Shown in pieces: positions 39,771-50,698 of a stretch of DNA of 64,000 nucleotides (position 1 is its first letter; each line of letters opens with the position of its first letter). Made by a program: the position numbers and the translations under genes. The stretch is from assembly GCA_001312405.1 (NCBI GenBank), contig BBDR01000010.1, positions 104,414 to 168,413 of the forward strand, read 5' to 3'. Origin of the DNA: Clostridium sp. NkU-1 (GTDB taxonomy: Bacteria; Bacillota_A; Clostridia; Lachnospirales; Lachnospiraceae). Below the pieces are notes generated by a model. The model saw only the letters and a program-made list of their open reading frames with translations, was not told the DNA's origin and did no database searches.

Positions 39771-41204
39771 TTAATACGCTCTGCCCCAGTAAACCATTTT
39801 TACAGCAGGCTTTCCGCAGCATACGCAGGTATGGGCAAGAGTTTCCTGCTTAAAGGGCATACAGCGGGATGTTGCTCCTGTAAGCTCCTTGATCTTATCC
39901 TCGCATTCCTGGGAGCCGCACCACATGGCCTTTACAAAGCCCGGCTTTTCCTCCACAGTCTTTACAAAGGTATCCATATCCGTTGCCTCGTAGGTATGGC
40001 TGTCCCGATGCGCTTTGGCCCGTTCCAGCATATCCTTTTGAATGGTTTCCAGAAGCCCGCCTATCGTTGCATTTAATTCATCTAAGGATACGGTGATCTT
40101 CTCATGGGTATCACGGCGCACCAAAACAGCCTGGTTTTCTGAAATATCTCTCGGACCGATTTCCACACGAACCGGAATGCCCCGCATCTCTGATTCGCTG
40201 AACTTCCAGCCCGGGCTCTTATCGGAATCATCAACCTTTACTTTATAATTAGAAAGAATCTCTTTTAACTCATAGGCCTTATCAAGAACCCCTTCCTTCT
40301 GCTGCTGGACCGGAACGATGATCACCTGGGTCGGAGCGATTCTTGGAGGCAGTACAAGACCGTTGTCGTCACCATGAACCATGATGATGGCGCCTATGAG
40401 CCTGGTAGTCATGCCCCATGAGGTCTGATGTACATACTGAAGCTTATTTTCCTTATCAGAATACTGGATCTCAAAGGCCTGTGCAAATCCGCTTCCAAAG
40501 TTATGGCTGGTTCCTGACTGAAGTGCCTTACCGTCATGCATCAAAGCCTCAATGGTATAGGTTGCCTCTGCTCCCGCAAATTTTTCCTTATCGGTCTTCT
40601 GGCCCCGGATCACAGGCATTGCAAGGACTTCCTCACAGAAATCCGCATATAAATGAAGCATCTGCTCTGTTCTCTCTTCCGCCTCTTGGGCCGTTGCATG
40701 AGCAGTGTGGCCTTCCTGCCATAAAAACTCCCTGGAACGTAAAAATGGCCTGGTGGTCTTTTCCCAGCGTACCACGGAGCACCACTGGTTATAAAGCTTC
40801 GGTAAGTCCCTGTAGGACTGAATATCCCTGGAATAAAAATCACAGAACAGGGTTTCAGAGGTAGGTCTGACGCAAAGCCTTTCCTGCAGCGGCTCCAGGC
40901 CTCCGTGGGTTACCCAGGCGACCTCAGGGGCAAATCCCTCTACATGGTCCTTTTCCTTTTGAAGAAGGCTCTCCGGAATAAACATAGGCATATAGACATT
41001 TTCAACCCCTACTTCTTTAAACCGTCTGTCAAGCTCGCTCTGAATATTTTCCCAGATGGCATACCCAGCCGGCTTAATTGCCATGCAGCCCTTTACGCTG
41101 GAATAATCAATTAACTCCGCCTTCTTTACAACGTCTGTGTACCACTGGGCGAAATCCACCTCCATGGATGTGATCGCTTCTACTAATTTCTTGTCCTTTG
41201 CCAT
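39771..41204 (-). CDS. proS: Prolyl-tRNA synthetase, archaeal/eukaryotic type
   Basis: A 477-residue protein from [20 protein letters not shown] at 41204 (AAGGAG upstream). Class II motif 2: [20 protein letters not shown]. Motif 3: [20 protein letters not shown]. There is no INS editing domain, and a C-terminal zinc-like domain ([16 protein letters not shown]) is present, so it is the short type 3 enzyme common in clostridia. It charges tRNA-Pro. Controlled by the T-box just upstream. Frame intact. Confidence 0.97.
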   Translation of the reverse strand: MAKDKKLVEAITSMEVDFAQWYTDVVKKAELIDYSSVKGCMAIKPAGYAIWENIQSELDRRFKEVGVENVYMPMFIPESLLQKEKDHVEGFAPEVAWVTHGGLEPLQERLCVRPTSETLFCDFYSRDIQSYRDLPKLYNQWCSVVRWEKTTRPFLRSREFLWQEGHTAHATAQEAEERTEQMLHLYADFCEEVLAMPVIRGQKTDKEKFAGAEATYTIEALMHDGKALQSGTSHNFGSGFAQAFEIQYSDKENKLQYVHQTSWGMTTRLIGAIIMVHGDDNGLVLPPRIAPTQVIIVPVQQQKEGVLDKAYELKEILSNYKVKVDDSDKSPGWKFSESEMRGIPVRVEIGPRDISENQAVLVRRDTHEKITVSLDELNATIGGLLETIQKDMLERAKAHRDSHTYEATDMDTFVKTVEEKPGFVKAMWCGSQECEDKIKELTGATSRCMPFKQETLAHTCVCCGKPAVKMVYWGRAY

Positions 41205-41334
41205 AACAAATCTCCTTTCATCTCCCTGTCCACGCTCTTTGGACATCAAGGGATACCCGTAGGGTGTGTCTTCTTCCCCTTCCATGTTTATGGGTAATGG
41301 GGATACTTAAAGAACGGGTGTTTTCATAAAATCA

Positions 41335-41575
41335 AAAAGAGCCATTCGTTCCCTTAAAAGGGACCGAACAGCTCGGCGGTGCCACCCAATTTAGCCATGG
41401 AAATTCCATGACTCACTTTTTATCCGTTAACGCAGGAACTGCGCCGCAGTTTACTGCGGGACTCCGAGGTAGGTTGGGTCATGAGAGGTATAAAGGCCTT
41501 CCAGCAAACGGCCTTCTCTCTGGGATACGTCATCACCTACTGGTCCTCTTCAACGTCATATTACTTCATTATATA
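41335..41575 (-). promoter_or_regulatory. T-box leader of proS
   Basis: The minus strand carries the conserved T-box GGGTGGCACCGC (complement at 41378-41389) and the terminator GAGC...TTCGGTCCC/GGGAACGAA...GCTC plus TTTTTGATTTT (41335-41374). A specifier-like CCT for proline appears in the CCTACCTCGG loop near 41470. Uncharged tRNA-Pro would stabilise the antiterminator and allow proS transcription. Confidence 0.9.
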
Positions 41576-41635
41576 AAAGATTGTATGGTTGATTTTACGT
41601 TATTTGCAAAAGTTTGTCAAGAGGGTCCGGCTGGC

Positions 41636-42780
41636 TCATTCCTCCGGCTCTGCCGTTTCCTTTCCATCATGATAGCACAAAAATTCATACACCTCTACAA
41701 TATCTTCCACAATAAGTAAGCCGATAGGACCAAGAATAAATCCCAAAAGCCCAAAGAGCTGTAGTCCAACGTACATGGAAGCAAGGGTTTCCAAAGGCGT
41801 TAGGCCAACCTTTCCTCCCATGATCTTGGCTTCTAAAATCTCTCTTAAAAAATAACAGATCACGTAAATGATGAGCAGCCCGATTCCATATTTCCAGTTT
41901 TTATTGATCATGGAAAAAGGGCCCAGGGAATGAACACCGTTCCGGTACCGAAAATCGGAAGCGCATCCAAAAGCCCGATTCCGATTCCGAATAAAATAAA
42001 ATAGGGGTTTCCAAGGAAAAACAGCCCTGCCGAACAAACCACCATGGTAAACATCATGATAGCCCCCTGGGTCTTTAACCAGGCACTTCCCACTGTCGTA
42101 AGCCGCCTTCCAAGCATGGCATATTCAAAGCAGAACATGGAATTGTCCCGCCTTTCCCGGATGTCATCCATTTCCTGAAGGGACAGGACCGTGGCAATAA
42201 GCAATATGATGATGATTACTGTTGCCTGGACGATCCATTTCATAACAGTCATGGAATTCACCATAAGAAAGGGCATGATCCTGCTTTTTATTGCAGTCTG
42301 TCCTCCCGCAATAATATCCCTTACTACTTCTACCGCATATCCGTCAGGCAGCTTTAAAAACCGCTCCGCAAAGGAACAGTTATCCATAAGCCAGCGATCC
42401 ACGCCTTCCAGAATAACTGGAAGATTTTGAAGTAAAAGCCTGGCTTCCAAAAACAGCTTTCTTCCCCCCACATAAAGAAGGATTCCAAAAACTATCATAA
42501 AAAGTATGACCTCGACTCCGCCGATAACAGCCAGGGGGATGGATATCACCTTTCCCTTTACAATAAAACGGGTCTTTTTTTCAATCCAAACAGCCGAAGG
42601 CCGAAGGGAAAGGGCAAATACATATGCAATCAAAAAGGGAATCACAAGGGGCAGCAGATAGCGAAAACATAAATACACTGCCCCTGTAACTCCCAATATT
42701 AATAATGTTTTCTTCAGTTTCCTGCTCGGTTTCACCATGGACTCACCTGTTTCTGATTTGTACTTCTTTTGTACAATCAC
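41636..42780 (-). CDS. PerM/YtvI-type integral membrane protein (frameshifted)
   Basis: About 382 residues. Membrane helices at residues 27-60 (LLILGVTGAVYLCFRYLLPL, VIPFLIAYVFALSL), 75-105, and several in the C-terminal half (FLGNPYFILFGIGIGLLDAL, YGIGLLIIYVICYFL, LLGFILGPIGLLIVED). The pattern LLDALPIFGTGTVFIPWAL is the AI-2E/PerM family core. One T is missing in the T5 run near 41920 (WALFSMINKNWKYG when restored). In spore formers the closest known member is YtvI, made during sporulation. Transported substrate unknown. Start could be the ATG inside GESMVKPSRKL. Confidence 0.8.
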
Positions 42781-42839
42781 TATTATGAGCCGTATAGGAA
42801 GAAAATATTCGAAATCTGATTAGTAAAAAAATTCCTTCT

Positions 42840-43569
42840 TTATGCCATTTCAGGCAATGAAAACTTCTCAAAGATTTCTCCTTTTGGTTTCACCGAAAAA
42901 GTCATCCATTTCTTTGTGACAGGATGGGAAAAAGATAAGCTGTAAGCAAACAATGCTACATTTCCGCCGGCAGCCCCTCTTTGAACACCGGGATTATATT
43001 TCCGGTCTCCCCACAGGGGAGTGCCGTGGCCCGCCATCTGCACCCGGATCTGATGGTGGCGGCCGGTTTTTAACGTGATCTTAGCCAGGCTGCATTCCTC
43101 ATTTTCTATGTTTCTGTTTTCCACAACCTGATAATGGAGCTCTGCGAGTTTTGCACCTTTTATCCCCTTATCCACAATTTTAGAACAATTATTTTTTCCA
43201 TCTTTCAACAAATAATCCACGTAGGCGCCAAAGTTTTCCACAGGTTTTCCACAAACCACTGCATAATAGATTTTCTCCATTTGATGCTGGGATACCTGCC
43301 TGCTTAAAGACTCTGCGGCTTTTTTTGGTCTTTGCATACACCATGACACCTCCAACCGGCTTATCCAGCCTGTGGATAACTCCCACATAAGGCTCTCCCT
43401 GCTTTGGGGATAAAGTGTTGATATGTTTCTTCACTTCACTGACCATATCCGGTTCAAAGGATCTTGCAGATTGGGATTCTATTCCAACCGGCTTTTCCGC
43501 CACTAGTATCTCTTCATCTTCGTATAATATATTAAGATCCATATCTCCTTTTACTCCTCTTTCTTCCAT
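42840..43569 (-). CDS. RluA-family pseudouridine synthase (frameshifted)
   Basis: About 242 residues. The catalytic Asp motif is GVIHRLDKPVGGVMVYAKT. The C-terminal GRHHQIRVQMAGHGTPLWGD binds the RNA/uridine. The A7 run 43320-43326 breaks the frame; six bases give TKKAAESLSRQVSQHQMEKI. It isomerises uridine in rRNA or tRNA. There is no N-terminal S4 domain, so it is the short RluA/YqcB-like class. It overlaps the end of the nitroreductase gene by 19 nt; a start at MDLNILYEDEE (43542) is also possible. Confidence 0.88.
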
Positions 43570-44288
43570 GCAGCCATCATAGCTTCCACGGACCGGCTCA
43601 TCTCGGTGCTGAAATCAGAATTCCATTTGCGTTTGCAAAATGCCTTTACCCAGCGCTCAAAATCCTCTTCCCTGCCCTGGGTCTTTTTAAGCTCAGCGGA
43701 AAATTCTTCAGGGCTTAAACGGCGGTAAGAATTCGTGGACACCACGGCCTCAGGTCTGAGCCGTTCCGGCTTTTTCCTCTCCTGCTGCTGTCTGGTGGGA
43801 TATCCAAAGACCACCATTGCCGCCGGGACCGCATACTTTGGGAGGCCAAACAAGTCCCTGTGGGCTTCATACTGCTCCATAATATCCCCAATGTAGCAGG
43901 AACCAATGCCCAGGGATTCAGCCGCCACAACCGCATTCTGGGCGGCTATAAGGGCATCATCGCAGGCCAGCAAAAGATCTCCCATTCCGGGATGACGGAC
44001 CTCTTCTTCATAATGGCAGAACAGCTCATACCATTTCTCATAATCTGCCACAAAAACCAGAACTAACGGTGCTTTTGCAATAAATGGCTGGTTGTCGCAG
44101 GTCACTGACAAAGTTTCCTTCCGCTTCTGGTCCGTCACATCAATGATGGAATACAGGGTCATGTTTCCAGCCGTAGGCGCCTGAAGGGCCGCTTCTATAA
44201 TAGCCGCCTTTTTCTCCGGTTCAATGGCACGGTCCTCATATACCCGGACAGATTTTCGTTCCATAAGCTCTTTTATTGTCTGATTCAT
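43551..44288 (-). CDS. Nitroreductase-family FMN oxidoreductase
   Basis: A 245-residue protein. FMN/phosphate residues are in MERKSVRVYEDRAIEPEKKA and AALQAPTAGNMTLYSIID. SLGIGSCYIGDIMEQYEA and VFGYPTRQQQERKKPERLRP complete the fold. It is probably an NADPH-dependent reductase of quinones or nitro compounds; the real substrate is unknown. Frame intact. Likely co-transcribed with the pseudouridine synthase gene downstream. Confidence 0.88.
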   Translation of the reverse strand: MNQTIKELMERKSVRVYEDRAIEPEKKAAIIEAALQAPTAGNMTLYSIIDVTDQKRKETLSVTCDNQPFIAKAPLVLVFVADYEKWYELFCHYEEEVRHPGMGDLLLACDDALIAAQNAVVAAESLGIGSCYIGDIMEQYEAHRDLFGLPKYAVPAAMVVFGYPTRQQQERKKPERLRPEAVVSTNSYRRLSPEEFSAELKKTQGREEDFERWVKAFCKRKWNSDFSTEMSRSVEAMMAAWKKEE

Positions 44289-44393
44289 GGGGCGGTTATA
44301 CCTTCCTTTTTATAAATTTCAATTTATCTATTCATTATATTTTATAGTTCAAATTATGGCAAACCCCTTTTGTATTATATTTAAAAAAATCAG

Positions 44394-44422
44394 TTGCATT
44401 TTTTTCGTTCAGGGTGTATAGT
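44394..44422 (+). promoter_or_regulatory. Promoter of hemolysin III gene
   Basis: TTGCAT (44394-44399), a 17-nt spacer and TATAGT (44417-44422) lie about 70 nt before the start codon. Confidence 0.6.
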
Positions 44423-44491
44423 ATATAAAAATACAATACATAGTATTAAATACTACATCATGAGCTTTTATTTTCTATAAGGAGGGTCCCC

Positions 44492-45139
44492 ATGAAAATT
44501 AAAATTAAAGATCCGGTCAGCGCCATCACTCATTTTATCGCCATGATACTGGCGCTTATTGCCGCAACACCACTGCTTATTAAGGCATCATCCGACGGAA
44601 GGCTCCATCTGGCCGCCTTAACGGTCTTTATCATCAGCATGGTCTTTCTTTACGCAGCCAGCACCATCTACCATACTCTTGATATCTCACCGAAAATCAA
44701 CCGTCTGCTGAAAAAAATAGATCATATGATGATTTTCATCCTGATTGCAGGAACGTACACGCCAATCTGCCTGATCGTTCTGGGAGATAAGACCGGCTGG
44801 AGCCTATTGGCTCTGGTTTGGGGCATCGCTATTTCAGGAATTGTTATAAAAGCCTGCTTTATCATGTGCCCCAAATGGTTTTCATCAAGCCTCTACATTG
44901 CCATGGGCTGGGTCTGCGTTCTGGCATTCTCAAAGATTACGGAAACCCTTTCATCTGCCGGATTTCTCTGGCTGCTTGCCGGAGGCATCATCTACACCAT
45001 AGGCGGCATCATCTATGCCCTGAAACTTCCTCTTTTCAATGCCAGGCATAAAAACTTCGGTTCCCATGAGATCTTTCACCTTTTCGTCATGGGCGGAAGC
45101 TTATGCCATTATATTTTGATGTATCATTTTGTTGCATAA
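44492..45139 (+). CDS. Hemolysin III / PAQR-family membrane protein
   Basis: A 215-residue protein with seven likely membrane helices. Family motifs: DPVSAITHFIAMILALIAAT, AASTIYHTLDISPKINRLLK, KIDHMMIFILIAGTYTPICL and the C-terminal SHEIFHLFVMGGSLCHYIL. Conserved His/Asp/Ser residues form a metal site as in adiponectin-receptor-like hydrolases. Despite the name, haemolysis is shown for few members; a lipid-hydrolase or membrane-stress role is more likely. AAGGAGGG ribosome site. It is monocistronic with its own promoter and terminator. Confidence 0.92.
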   Translation: MKIKIKDPVSAITHFIAMILALIAATPLLIKASSDGRLHLAALTVFIISMVFLYAASTIYHTLDISPKINRLLKKIDHMMIFILIAGTYTPICLIVLGDKTGWSLLALVWGIAISGIVIKACFIMCPKWFSSSLYIAMGWVCVLAFSKITETLSSAGFLWLLAGGIIYTIGGIIYALKLPLFNARHKNFGSHEIFHLFVMGGSLCHYILMYHFVA

Positions 45140-45145
45140 CGCCGG

Positions 45146-45187
45146 AAAAACCGTCAGTCCCGCATACTCGCGGCATTGACGGTTTTT
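45146..45187. terminator. Bidirectional terminator
   Basis: AAAAACCGTCA (45146-45156) pairs perfectly with TGACGGTTTTT (45177-45187). It ends both the hemolysin III gene and the converging GIY-YIG gene. Confidence 0.9.
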
Positions 45188-45188
45188 C

Positions 45189-45434
45189 TCATACAAACTC
45201 TCCCATCAGTTTTAACTTGTCCTTCCTGGAAAGCTTTTTAATGGCAGCTTCTCTGCGCATGGCTTCTTCCTTTGTGGAAAACTCCTCCCAGTAGGCCAGA
45301 ACCACAGGTCTGCGGGCTTTTGTGTATTTGGCCCCCTTTCCCTGGTTGTGGGCTATTAAACGTTTCTCTAAATGGTTTGTCCAGCCGCAGTACAGGGTAT
45401 CATCTGCACATCTTAAAATATAGGTATAGTTCAT
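45189..45434 (-). CDS. GIY-YIG nuclease-fold protein (UPF0213/YhbQ type)
   Basis: An 81-residue protein with the catalytic signature [20 protein letters not shown]: Tyr-x-Tyr start, then L-Y-x-G-x-T (the GIY-YIG core), Arg in [20 protein letters not shown] and Glu in [20 protein letters not shown]. It has only the nuclease domain. Family members are linked to DNA repair or UvrC-like nicking, but the biological job is unsettled. Confidence 0.92.
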   Translation of the reverse strand: MNYTYILRCADDTLYCGWTNHLEKRLIAHNQGKGAKYTKARRPVVLAYWEEFSTKEEAMRREAAIKKLSRKDKLKLMGEFV

Positions 45435-45734
45435 GTTCTTTATTCTCCGGTATAAGGAAATTCAGGGTATGTAAACGGTAATAACGCCTTGCAATCACGT
45501 CACTACCGTCCAGGGTAACCTGTCATCTATCTAAAGCACCAGCTGGATGCGTTTTGGCGCCATCGATGGTTGAAGCTATAGCTTAGCTATAGTATATTAT
45601 ATAACAGGGCAAGCTGATATGTGAATAGCAATCTTTATCATACCCTTTTTTTTAAAAATCATTCAAAGCATAACCAATTATGCCAGGCAAAAGTGATACC
45701 TTCTGCCTGGCACTTCAATGAGGGAAATTTTCGT
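45435..45734. other. Intergenic gap with hairpin after sipL-like gene
   Basis: TGCCAGGCA (45681-45689) pairs with TGCCTGGCA (45704-45712) just past the sipL-like stop and may end its transcript, although no U-tract follows. A self-complementary TATAGCTTAGCTATA lies at about 45582-45596. No ORF is supported. Confidence 0.45.
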
Positions 45735-47304
45735 TTATGCCAATTCCTTTACAAGAATCAGCGGTCGCCCGGTCTTACTGATTTGTCCGTCAATCCATTG
45801 GTCGCTATGATGGTATCAATAGTCGTATGGAACTTTTTGGCAATATTCCAGAGGGAATCCCCAGGCTGCACGATATATCCCACGATTCCGGGAAGCTTCT
45901 GTAAGTTGTTTAAATCCATGGGCGCTTCCGAAGCGTTTGTGATGATCTGCTCACGGACCGGCTGCAAGGCCAGTAAGTCAAGGGAAATGGTTGACTTTAC
46001 TTCAATGGTTCCTCCGCCCATCATAACAGCGCTAAGCTGCTCCAGGCCCGAATTCAGCTGGCAAACCGTCTGCTCATTGATCCCTGGAGCCTCAATCAGG
46101 AAATGAAAGGGGATATCCTCCACAGCAGACTGGATAGGCTGAGCATCGTCAGAGGTCATATAAAGGATCTGTACCTCTAAAACGCCCTCCACATGAAGTC
46201 CATCCTCCTTGATTTCCGTATCATCGATTTTAACGGTCCCTTCACTGTGGCATATCTGAAGGATCCGGTCCGCCTGATCCAGGCTGACCTTTTCTACAAT
46301 CTTACACCTGCTCATATTCTTTGTCAGGATCTTATCAAAATAGACTTCCTCTGTCTGCAGCGTCAGTTCCCGATTGGTGGAATATAAGTCGCTGAGCAGT
46401 TCCATATTCTCTTCCCTGTAAAGCTTCATATCCAGTTCAAGAACCGAATCCACATCCATTTCCCGCATCTCGCCGTCAGAATCCGGTTTTGCCTCTATAT
46501 CCTTATGTATTATGTGGACCGTAATCAAAGGAACCATATCCTCAGTCATATCCGGAACATCCAATTCTCCTGAGAACGGAATGCTTTCCTCCACCCACTG
46601 GATGGGCGCGCCTTCCCCTTCTCCCTGGTAAATAACAAAGACCATAAGTTCCCCGTCAAGGGACATCTTTCCATCCATGGGCCTGATGGTAACGCCTCTT
46701 AACTTCATTTCGGTCCATAAGATATGATCAATGTTTGGCTTGTTTCCCGACAGGGTAATGGTATCCTTGATCCGGAATGTATCCTTGTGGCGGAGGGCAA
46801 TGGATGCCACATCCAGATTGCGGCGGAGAGTTTCCACCATGGGTACATCTGTTGCAGGGCCTCCCGTGTCCACTTCCACGGCAGCGTTTATATCGCAGGC
46901 AGTTTCCACCTTTACCTTAAGCGATACGATTGCCTTAACGCTCAGTTCCTGGAATTAATGATTCCAGCGTTTAAATCCTCAAGTTCCCATCCCAGCTGGA
47001 CAAAATCCTTTTCCTCCAGTCCGGGCACATTGATGGGCTCCTCAAAGTTAATGCTTCCTGAAAGGGTCTGAATCCCTCCTTCCGCTCCCCGGTAGAGAAT
47101 CATGAAATCCAGCTTGCCCCGGACTACGACTCGTTCTGTCTGAACCTTTACAGAATCAATGGTAATGTCGCCGGAACTTAAAATAATCTGATCCACATCA
47201 TCCATGCTGTCCGGGACGATGAAGTCATCGTCAAGAGTTATCTGAGATGCGGCATATCCTTTCCAACGATTCATATGTATGTTTTTCTTCACCAGCTCCA
47301 ACAT
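45735..47304 (-). CDS. sipL: SipL-like spore-coat morphogenetic protein, DUF3794 plus LysM (two frameshifts)
   Basis: About 523 residues. Repeated DUF3794 blocks (FIVPDSMDDVDQIILSSGDI, VRGKLDFMILYRGAEGG, ELMVFVIYQGEGEGAPIQWV, VEGVLEVQILYMTSDDAQPI) are followed by a C-terminal LysM (VGYIVQPGDSLWNIAKKF, TIDTIIATNGL). In C. difficile SipL has this layout and binds SpoIVA to attach the coat to the forespore. One G is missing near 46947 (NSRELSVKAIV) and one C near 45755 (RPGDPLILVKELA). The start overlaps the cysE terminator U-run and lacks a clear RBS; a second ATG ten codons in is possible. Confidence 0.85.
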
Positions 47305-47311
47305 AAAAAAA

Positions 47312-47359
47312 GCACCTGCCTTACCTTCTTTATTCCTTTAAGAAAGTTTATGCAGGTGC
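47312..47359 (-). terminator. Terminator after cysE
   Basis: GCACCTGC (47352-47359 region on the minus strand) pairs with GCAGGTGC, followed by seven T that run into the sipL-like start codon. It may therefore also act as a switch between the two genes. Confidence 0.7.
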
Positions 47360-47433
47360 ATGTTTCATTATACTTTTTTTTGTTATCATTCCCGGACTTC
47401 CCGAAATATAAAAGGCTTTCAGCCTTCTATTCC

Positions 47434-48127
47434 TCAGTTTTTTTCCTCCAAAGAAGCCTCCGCCTGACGGGAATCTTCCTTTTCCCGGAAGGAAGACAGC
47501 TCTGTCTGCAGCTTAGACAGCATTTCTTCCAGCTCCCTGACCCGCTCCTCCATCTTGCAGTAGTGATCCATGGTCACCAGATTGCTTTCCCTCTTTGGAA
47601 GGGGCACGCCATCTATTTTAACCGGGCGGGCAGGAATTCCCACCGCTGTCACATTGCTCTCCAAAGGCTTTAAAAGTACGGCATTTGCCGCTATGGTACA
47701 ATTATCCCCTACCTCAAAGGACCCCAGAATCTTAGCCCCTGATCCCACGGTCACATTATTTCCAAGAGTTGGATGGCGCTTTCCCTTATTAAGTCCCACG
47801 CCGCCTAAAGTCACTCCCTGGTAAATAGTACAATTATCTCCCACCACCGTGGTTTCTCCGATCACCACTCCGCAGCCATGGTCAATTAAAATCCCATGGC
47901 CCAGCTGTGCGCCGGGATGAATCTCGATCAGTGTAAAAAAATCTTGCCAGCTGGGAAATAAGCCTGGCAATAAAAAACATCCTGTGCTGGTAAAACCAGT
48001 GGGCAAAACGATGCCAGATCAGTGCGTGAACTCCCTGATAGAGCAAAAGCACTTCAAGCTTGCTTCTGGCCGCCGGATCCCGCTCTTTTACTGCCGTAAC
48101 ATCAAGCCATATATCCTTTAATATCAT
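47434..48127 (-). CDS. cysE: Serine O-acetyltransferase (frameshift in A7 run)
   Basis: About 230 residues. The N-terminal helical part ([20 protein letters not shown]) is followed by a left-handed beta helix of hexapeptides ([59 protein letters not shown]). Catalytic Asp-His is in [12 protein letters not shown]. The A7 run 47935-47941 breaks the frame ([14 protein letters not shown] when six). It makes O-acetylserine for cysteine. A short coiled tail ([20 protein letters not shown]) is present. cysK is not adjacent. Confidence 0.93.
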
Positions 48128-48228
48128 ATTACCCTTCCTCTTCTCCTTACAGCCTACTCCTATTTGAAGTAGTATATCATATGACAGCCTAAGAAAAAAG
48201 GGGAATTTTATGTTTTATCGCCACAAAA

Positions 48229-48265
48229 ACAGCCGTCCCGCTTTTACTGTCTGCGAAACGGCTGT
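48229..48265 (-). terminator. Terminator after PrcB-like gene
   Basis: ACAGCCGT (48229-48236) pairs with ACGGCTGT (48258-48265), and the minus-strand side ends in TTTTTGTGG. Confidence 0.85.
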
Positions 48266-48279
48266 TTCATTTCTCTCTC

Positions 48280-48711
48280 CTACTGAAACACCACCGGAAG
48301 CTCCGACATCTCCGTTCTGATAACGATGAAGGGATAAGAGGCTTCCGTCCCTGTGACCTCTCCCTTTTCCGGTCCGATCAGTTCCGTGTTCAGGACAATG
48401 GAATTATCTGTCAGATAAAGATCATTTACTGCGATGCTATATCCCCCGCTTGCCTGCTTTCCGTGACCCACCACTATGTAAAGGTTCTTATCATCGCTGT
48501 AGGTCAGCTTAAAGGGCGACTGCTGCTTCTCAGCAATGATCTGTTTAAGTTCCTGCGGAATATCCGCGTCAGCTACCACGGTAAATTCCAGATCCCGCAC
48601 TTTATCACCATTATCCTTGTTTAAGTTACACCCGCTTAAGGTACGTACAACCAGTACCCACATGGCCAGGCCGAAAAAAATCATCCATTTTCTGCTAAAC
48701 AGTCTCTTCAT
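48280..48711 (-). CDS. PrcB C-terminal-domain lipoprotein
   Basis: A 143-residue protein. MKRLFSRKWMIFFGLAMWVL is a membrane leader with a possible lipobox (RTLSGC, Cys about residue 28). The rest is a PrcB_C-type domain: YIVVGHGKQASGGYSIAVND, VLNTELIGPEKGEVTGTEAS and SYPFIVIRTEMSELPVVFQ. In spirochaetes PrcB binds the PrtP protease, but in Firmicutes the domain is found alone and its job is unknown. It is probably anchored on the outside of the membrane. Confidence 0.78.
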   Translation of the reverse strand: MKRLFSRKWMIFFGLAMWVLVVRTLSGCNLNKDNGDKVRDLEFTVVADADIPQELKQIIAEKQQSPFKLTYSDDKNLYIVVGHGKQASGGYSIAVNDLYLTDNSIVLNTELIGPEKGEVTGTEASYPFIVIRTEMSELPVVFQ

Positions 48712-48777
48712 AGCACACTCCCCAACTTATTTATTATTACTATATATATGGGGAACTAACGGATTTTATGAAGGGAT

Positions 48778-49637
48778 TTACACCTTTTTACGGACCGGGA
48801 TCCAAATTTCGCTCCTATATTCCTCAGAAGTGATATCTCCCTCAGGATACCATTCCAGCTGTGGTCCGTCCGTCATCTCATAGCCGGAGGATGGAAACCA
48901 CTCTGTAAAGATCCGTTTCCATATATTCTGCTGTCCCTCCGGCAGCCTGCCTATGCATTCAAAGATCACGTATTGGCCTGCCGGTACCACCAGTTCAGAC
49001 ATATCCTCCGGTATCTCCTGATTTGATCCGGTCGCAATGTAATAATCGAATCCCTTATCATCCGAATTGGCGCACACTCCCATGAGAAACAGATCCTTAT
49101 TGTCATTAAACTTCAATGTTTCTTCGCACCTGCCTGGCTGCAGAACTCATTCCAGAACTTTGGAATCCTTTTTAAATTCTCTCCATTATCCACGGACATT
49201 CTTTCCTTAAAACCTACCAGCCGGAATTCTCCCAACTCTTTTACGCAATAATTCATAGCCTCCACTCCTTTTATGGTTATTTCAAAAGAAATGCGGGGAT
49301 AAGCTTTGATCTTCCTTCCAGACTTTCTCACCTGGCTGGGATTCATACCGTGGACGGCATAAAATGCCCTGGCAAAAGAAACCGGAGACTCATATCCATA
49401 CTTTAAAGCAACGTCAATGATCTTCTCCCCTGTGGTCAGAAGCTCCATTGCTGCCATGGAAAGCCGCCTTCTTCTGATATAGTCTGCAAGAGACACATCT
49501 GCCATAAAAGAAAACATCCGCTGGAAATTAAAACTGGAACAGCATGCCCGTCTGGCCACTTCCTCCAGATGGATCTCTCCGCTTAAATTGTTCTCAATGT
49601 AATCCAGTGCCCCGTTCATTTTATCCAGCCAATCCAC
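48778..49637 (-). CDS. AraC-family regulator with GyrI-like effector domain (frameshifted)
   Basis: About 287 residues. The N-terminal AraC DNA-binding domain (EVARRACCSSFNFQRMFSFM; VALKYGYESPVSFARAFYAV) comes first, and the C-terminal GyrI-like ligand domain (GFDYYIATGSNQEIPEDMSE; GYEMTDGPQLEWYPEGDI) second, as in Rob/SoxS-like BmrR-type regulators. The frame changes near 49128. Likely senses a small hydrophobic or cationic compound and controls export or stress genes. It is not next to an obvious target. Confidence 0.85.
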
Positions 49638-49723
49638 GCTCTTACCTCCCGCTCTCTTTGATAGCCTCAGTATAATATAGCTTCCGTATATTATCGCAAC
49701 TTTCCCTGCACAAAAAAGTGGGG

Positions 49724-50604
49724 TTAAGACTTTCCGGTGATCTTTCCGTACATCTCCGGCCTGCGGTCACGGAAAAGCCCCCAGTTTCTCCTGTCAGCCA
49801 TCATCCGGTCAAGGTCAAAGGAGGCGCATATCACGCCTTCTTCCTCTCTGCCCATAGAAGCTGTGACAGCCCCGGTATTGTCCGTAATAAAGGAGGAGCC
49901 ATAAAATTTAAGGGAAGAGCTTTGATTCCCGTTTGATATGCAGGGAATAACAGATTCCACTCCAATCCGGTTTGCCGCAACGACCGGAATGATATTGGAA
50001 GCAGCATGCCCCTGCATGCAGCGTCTCCAGTGCTCCATGCTGTCACAGTCCAGAATCGGCTCGCTTCCAATGGCAGTGGGGTATAAGATCAGCTCCGCCC
50101 CCTGTAAAGCCAGACACCTTGCTGTCTCAGGAAACCACTGGTCCCAGCAGATTCCTACACCTATTTTCCCGTACATGGTATCAAATACCCGAAAACCGGT
50201 ATCCCCGGGAGTGAAATAAAATTTTTCCTGATAATAATGGTCATCAGGGATATGGGTCTTCCGGTATATCCCAAGATTTGTTCCATCTCCGTCAAGGACT
50301 GCTACCGAGTTAAACATGGTATTTCCTGATCTCTCATAAAAGCTGACAGGAAGAACTACCTGAAGTTCGGCTGCAATCCCGGCAAAATGCTTTACAGCCT
50401 GGTTTTCTTCTGCCGGTTCTGCGTATTCATAGAAATCATACTGCCTCTCCTGACAGAAGTATTGCCGTTCAAACAGCTCCGGAAGGAGAATGACCTTTGC
50501 CCCCTCCCTGCTGCCTGTCTTACCAGTCTTTCCGCATTTGCAATATTCTTTTGAACATCATCGCAGCACCTCATCTGAACTGCTGCCACTGTTACCTCTC
50601 TCAT
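49724..50604 (-). CDS. aguB: N-carbamoylputrescine amidase (frameshifted)
   Basis: About 293 residues of the nitrilase family. The catalytic triad is visible: Glu in VILLPELFERQYF, Lys in GIYRKTHIPDDHYYQE and Cys in IGVGICWDQWFPETARC. One G is missing near 50505 (AAGRGAKVILLPE when restored). It converts N-carbamoylputrescine to putrescine, CO2 and ammonia. It is the last gene of the polyamine operon, about 95 nt after aguA. Confidence 0.93.
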
Positions 50605-50698
50605 GAAATTCTCCTTCCGGTATGGTTTCTATAGAGCAGACGCCCGGCATGAATAATCCGGCGGTGTTCTTCCGCCGATATAGGAATGGATGGCTTAA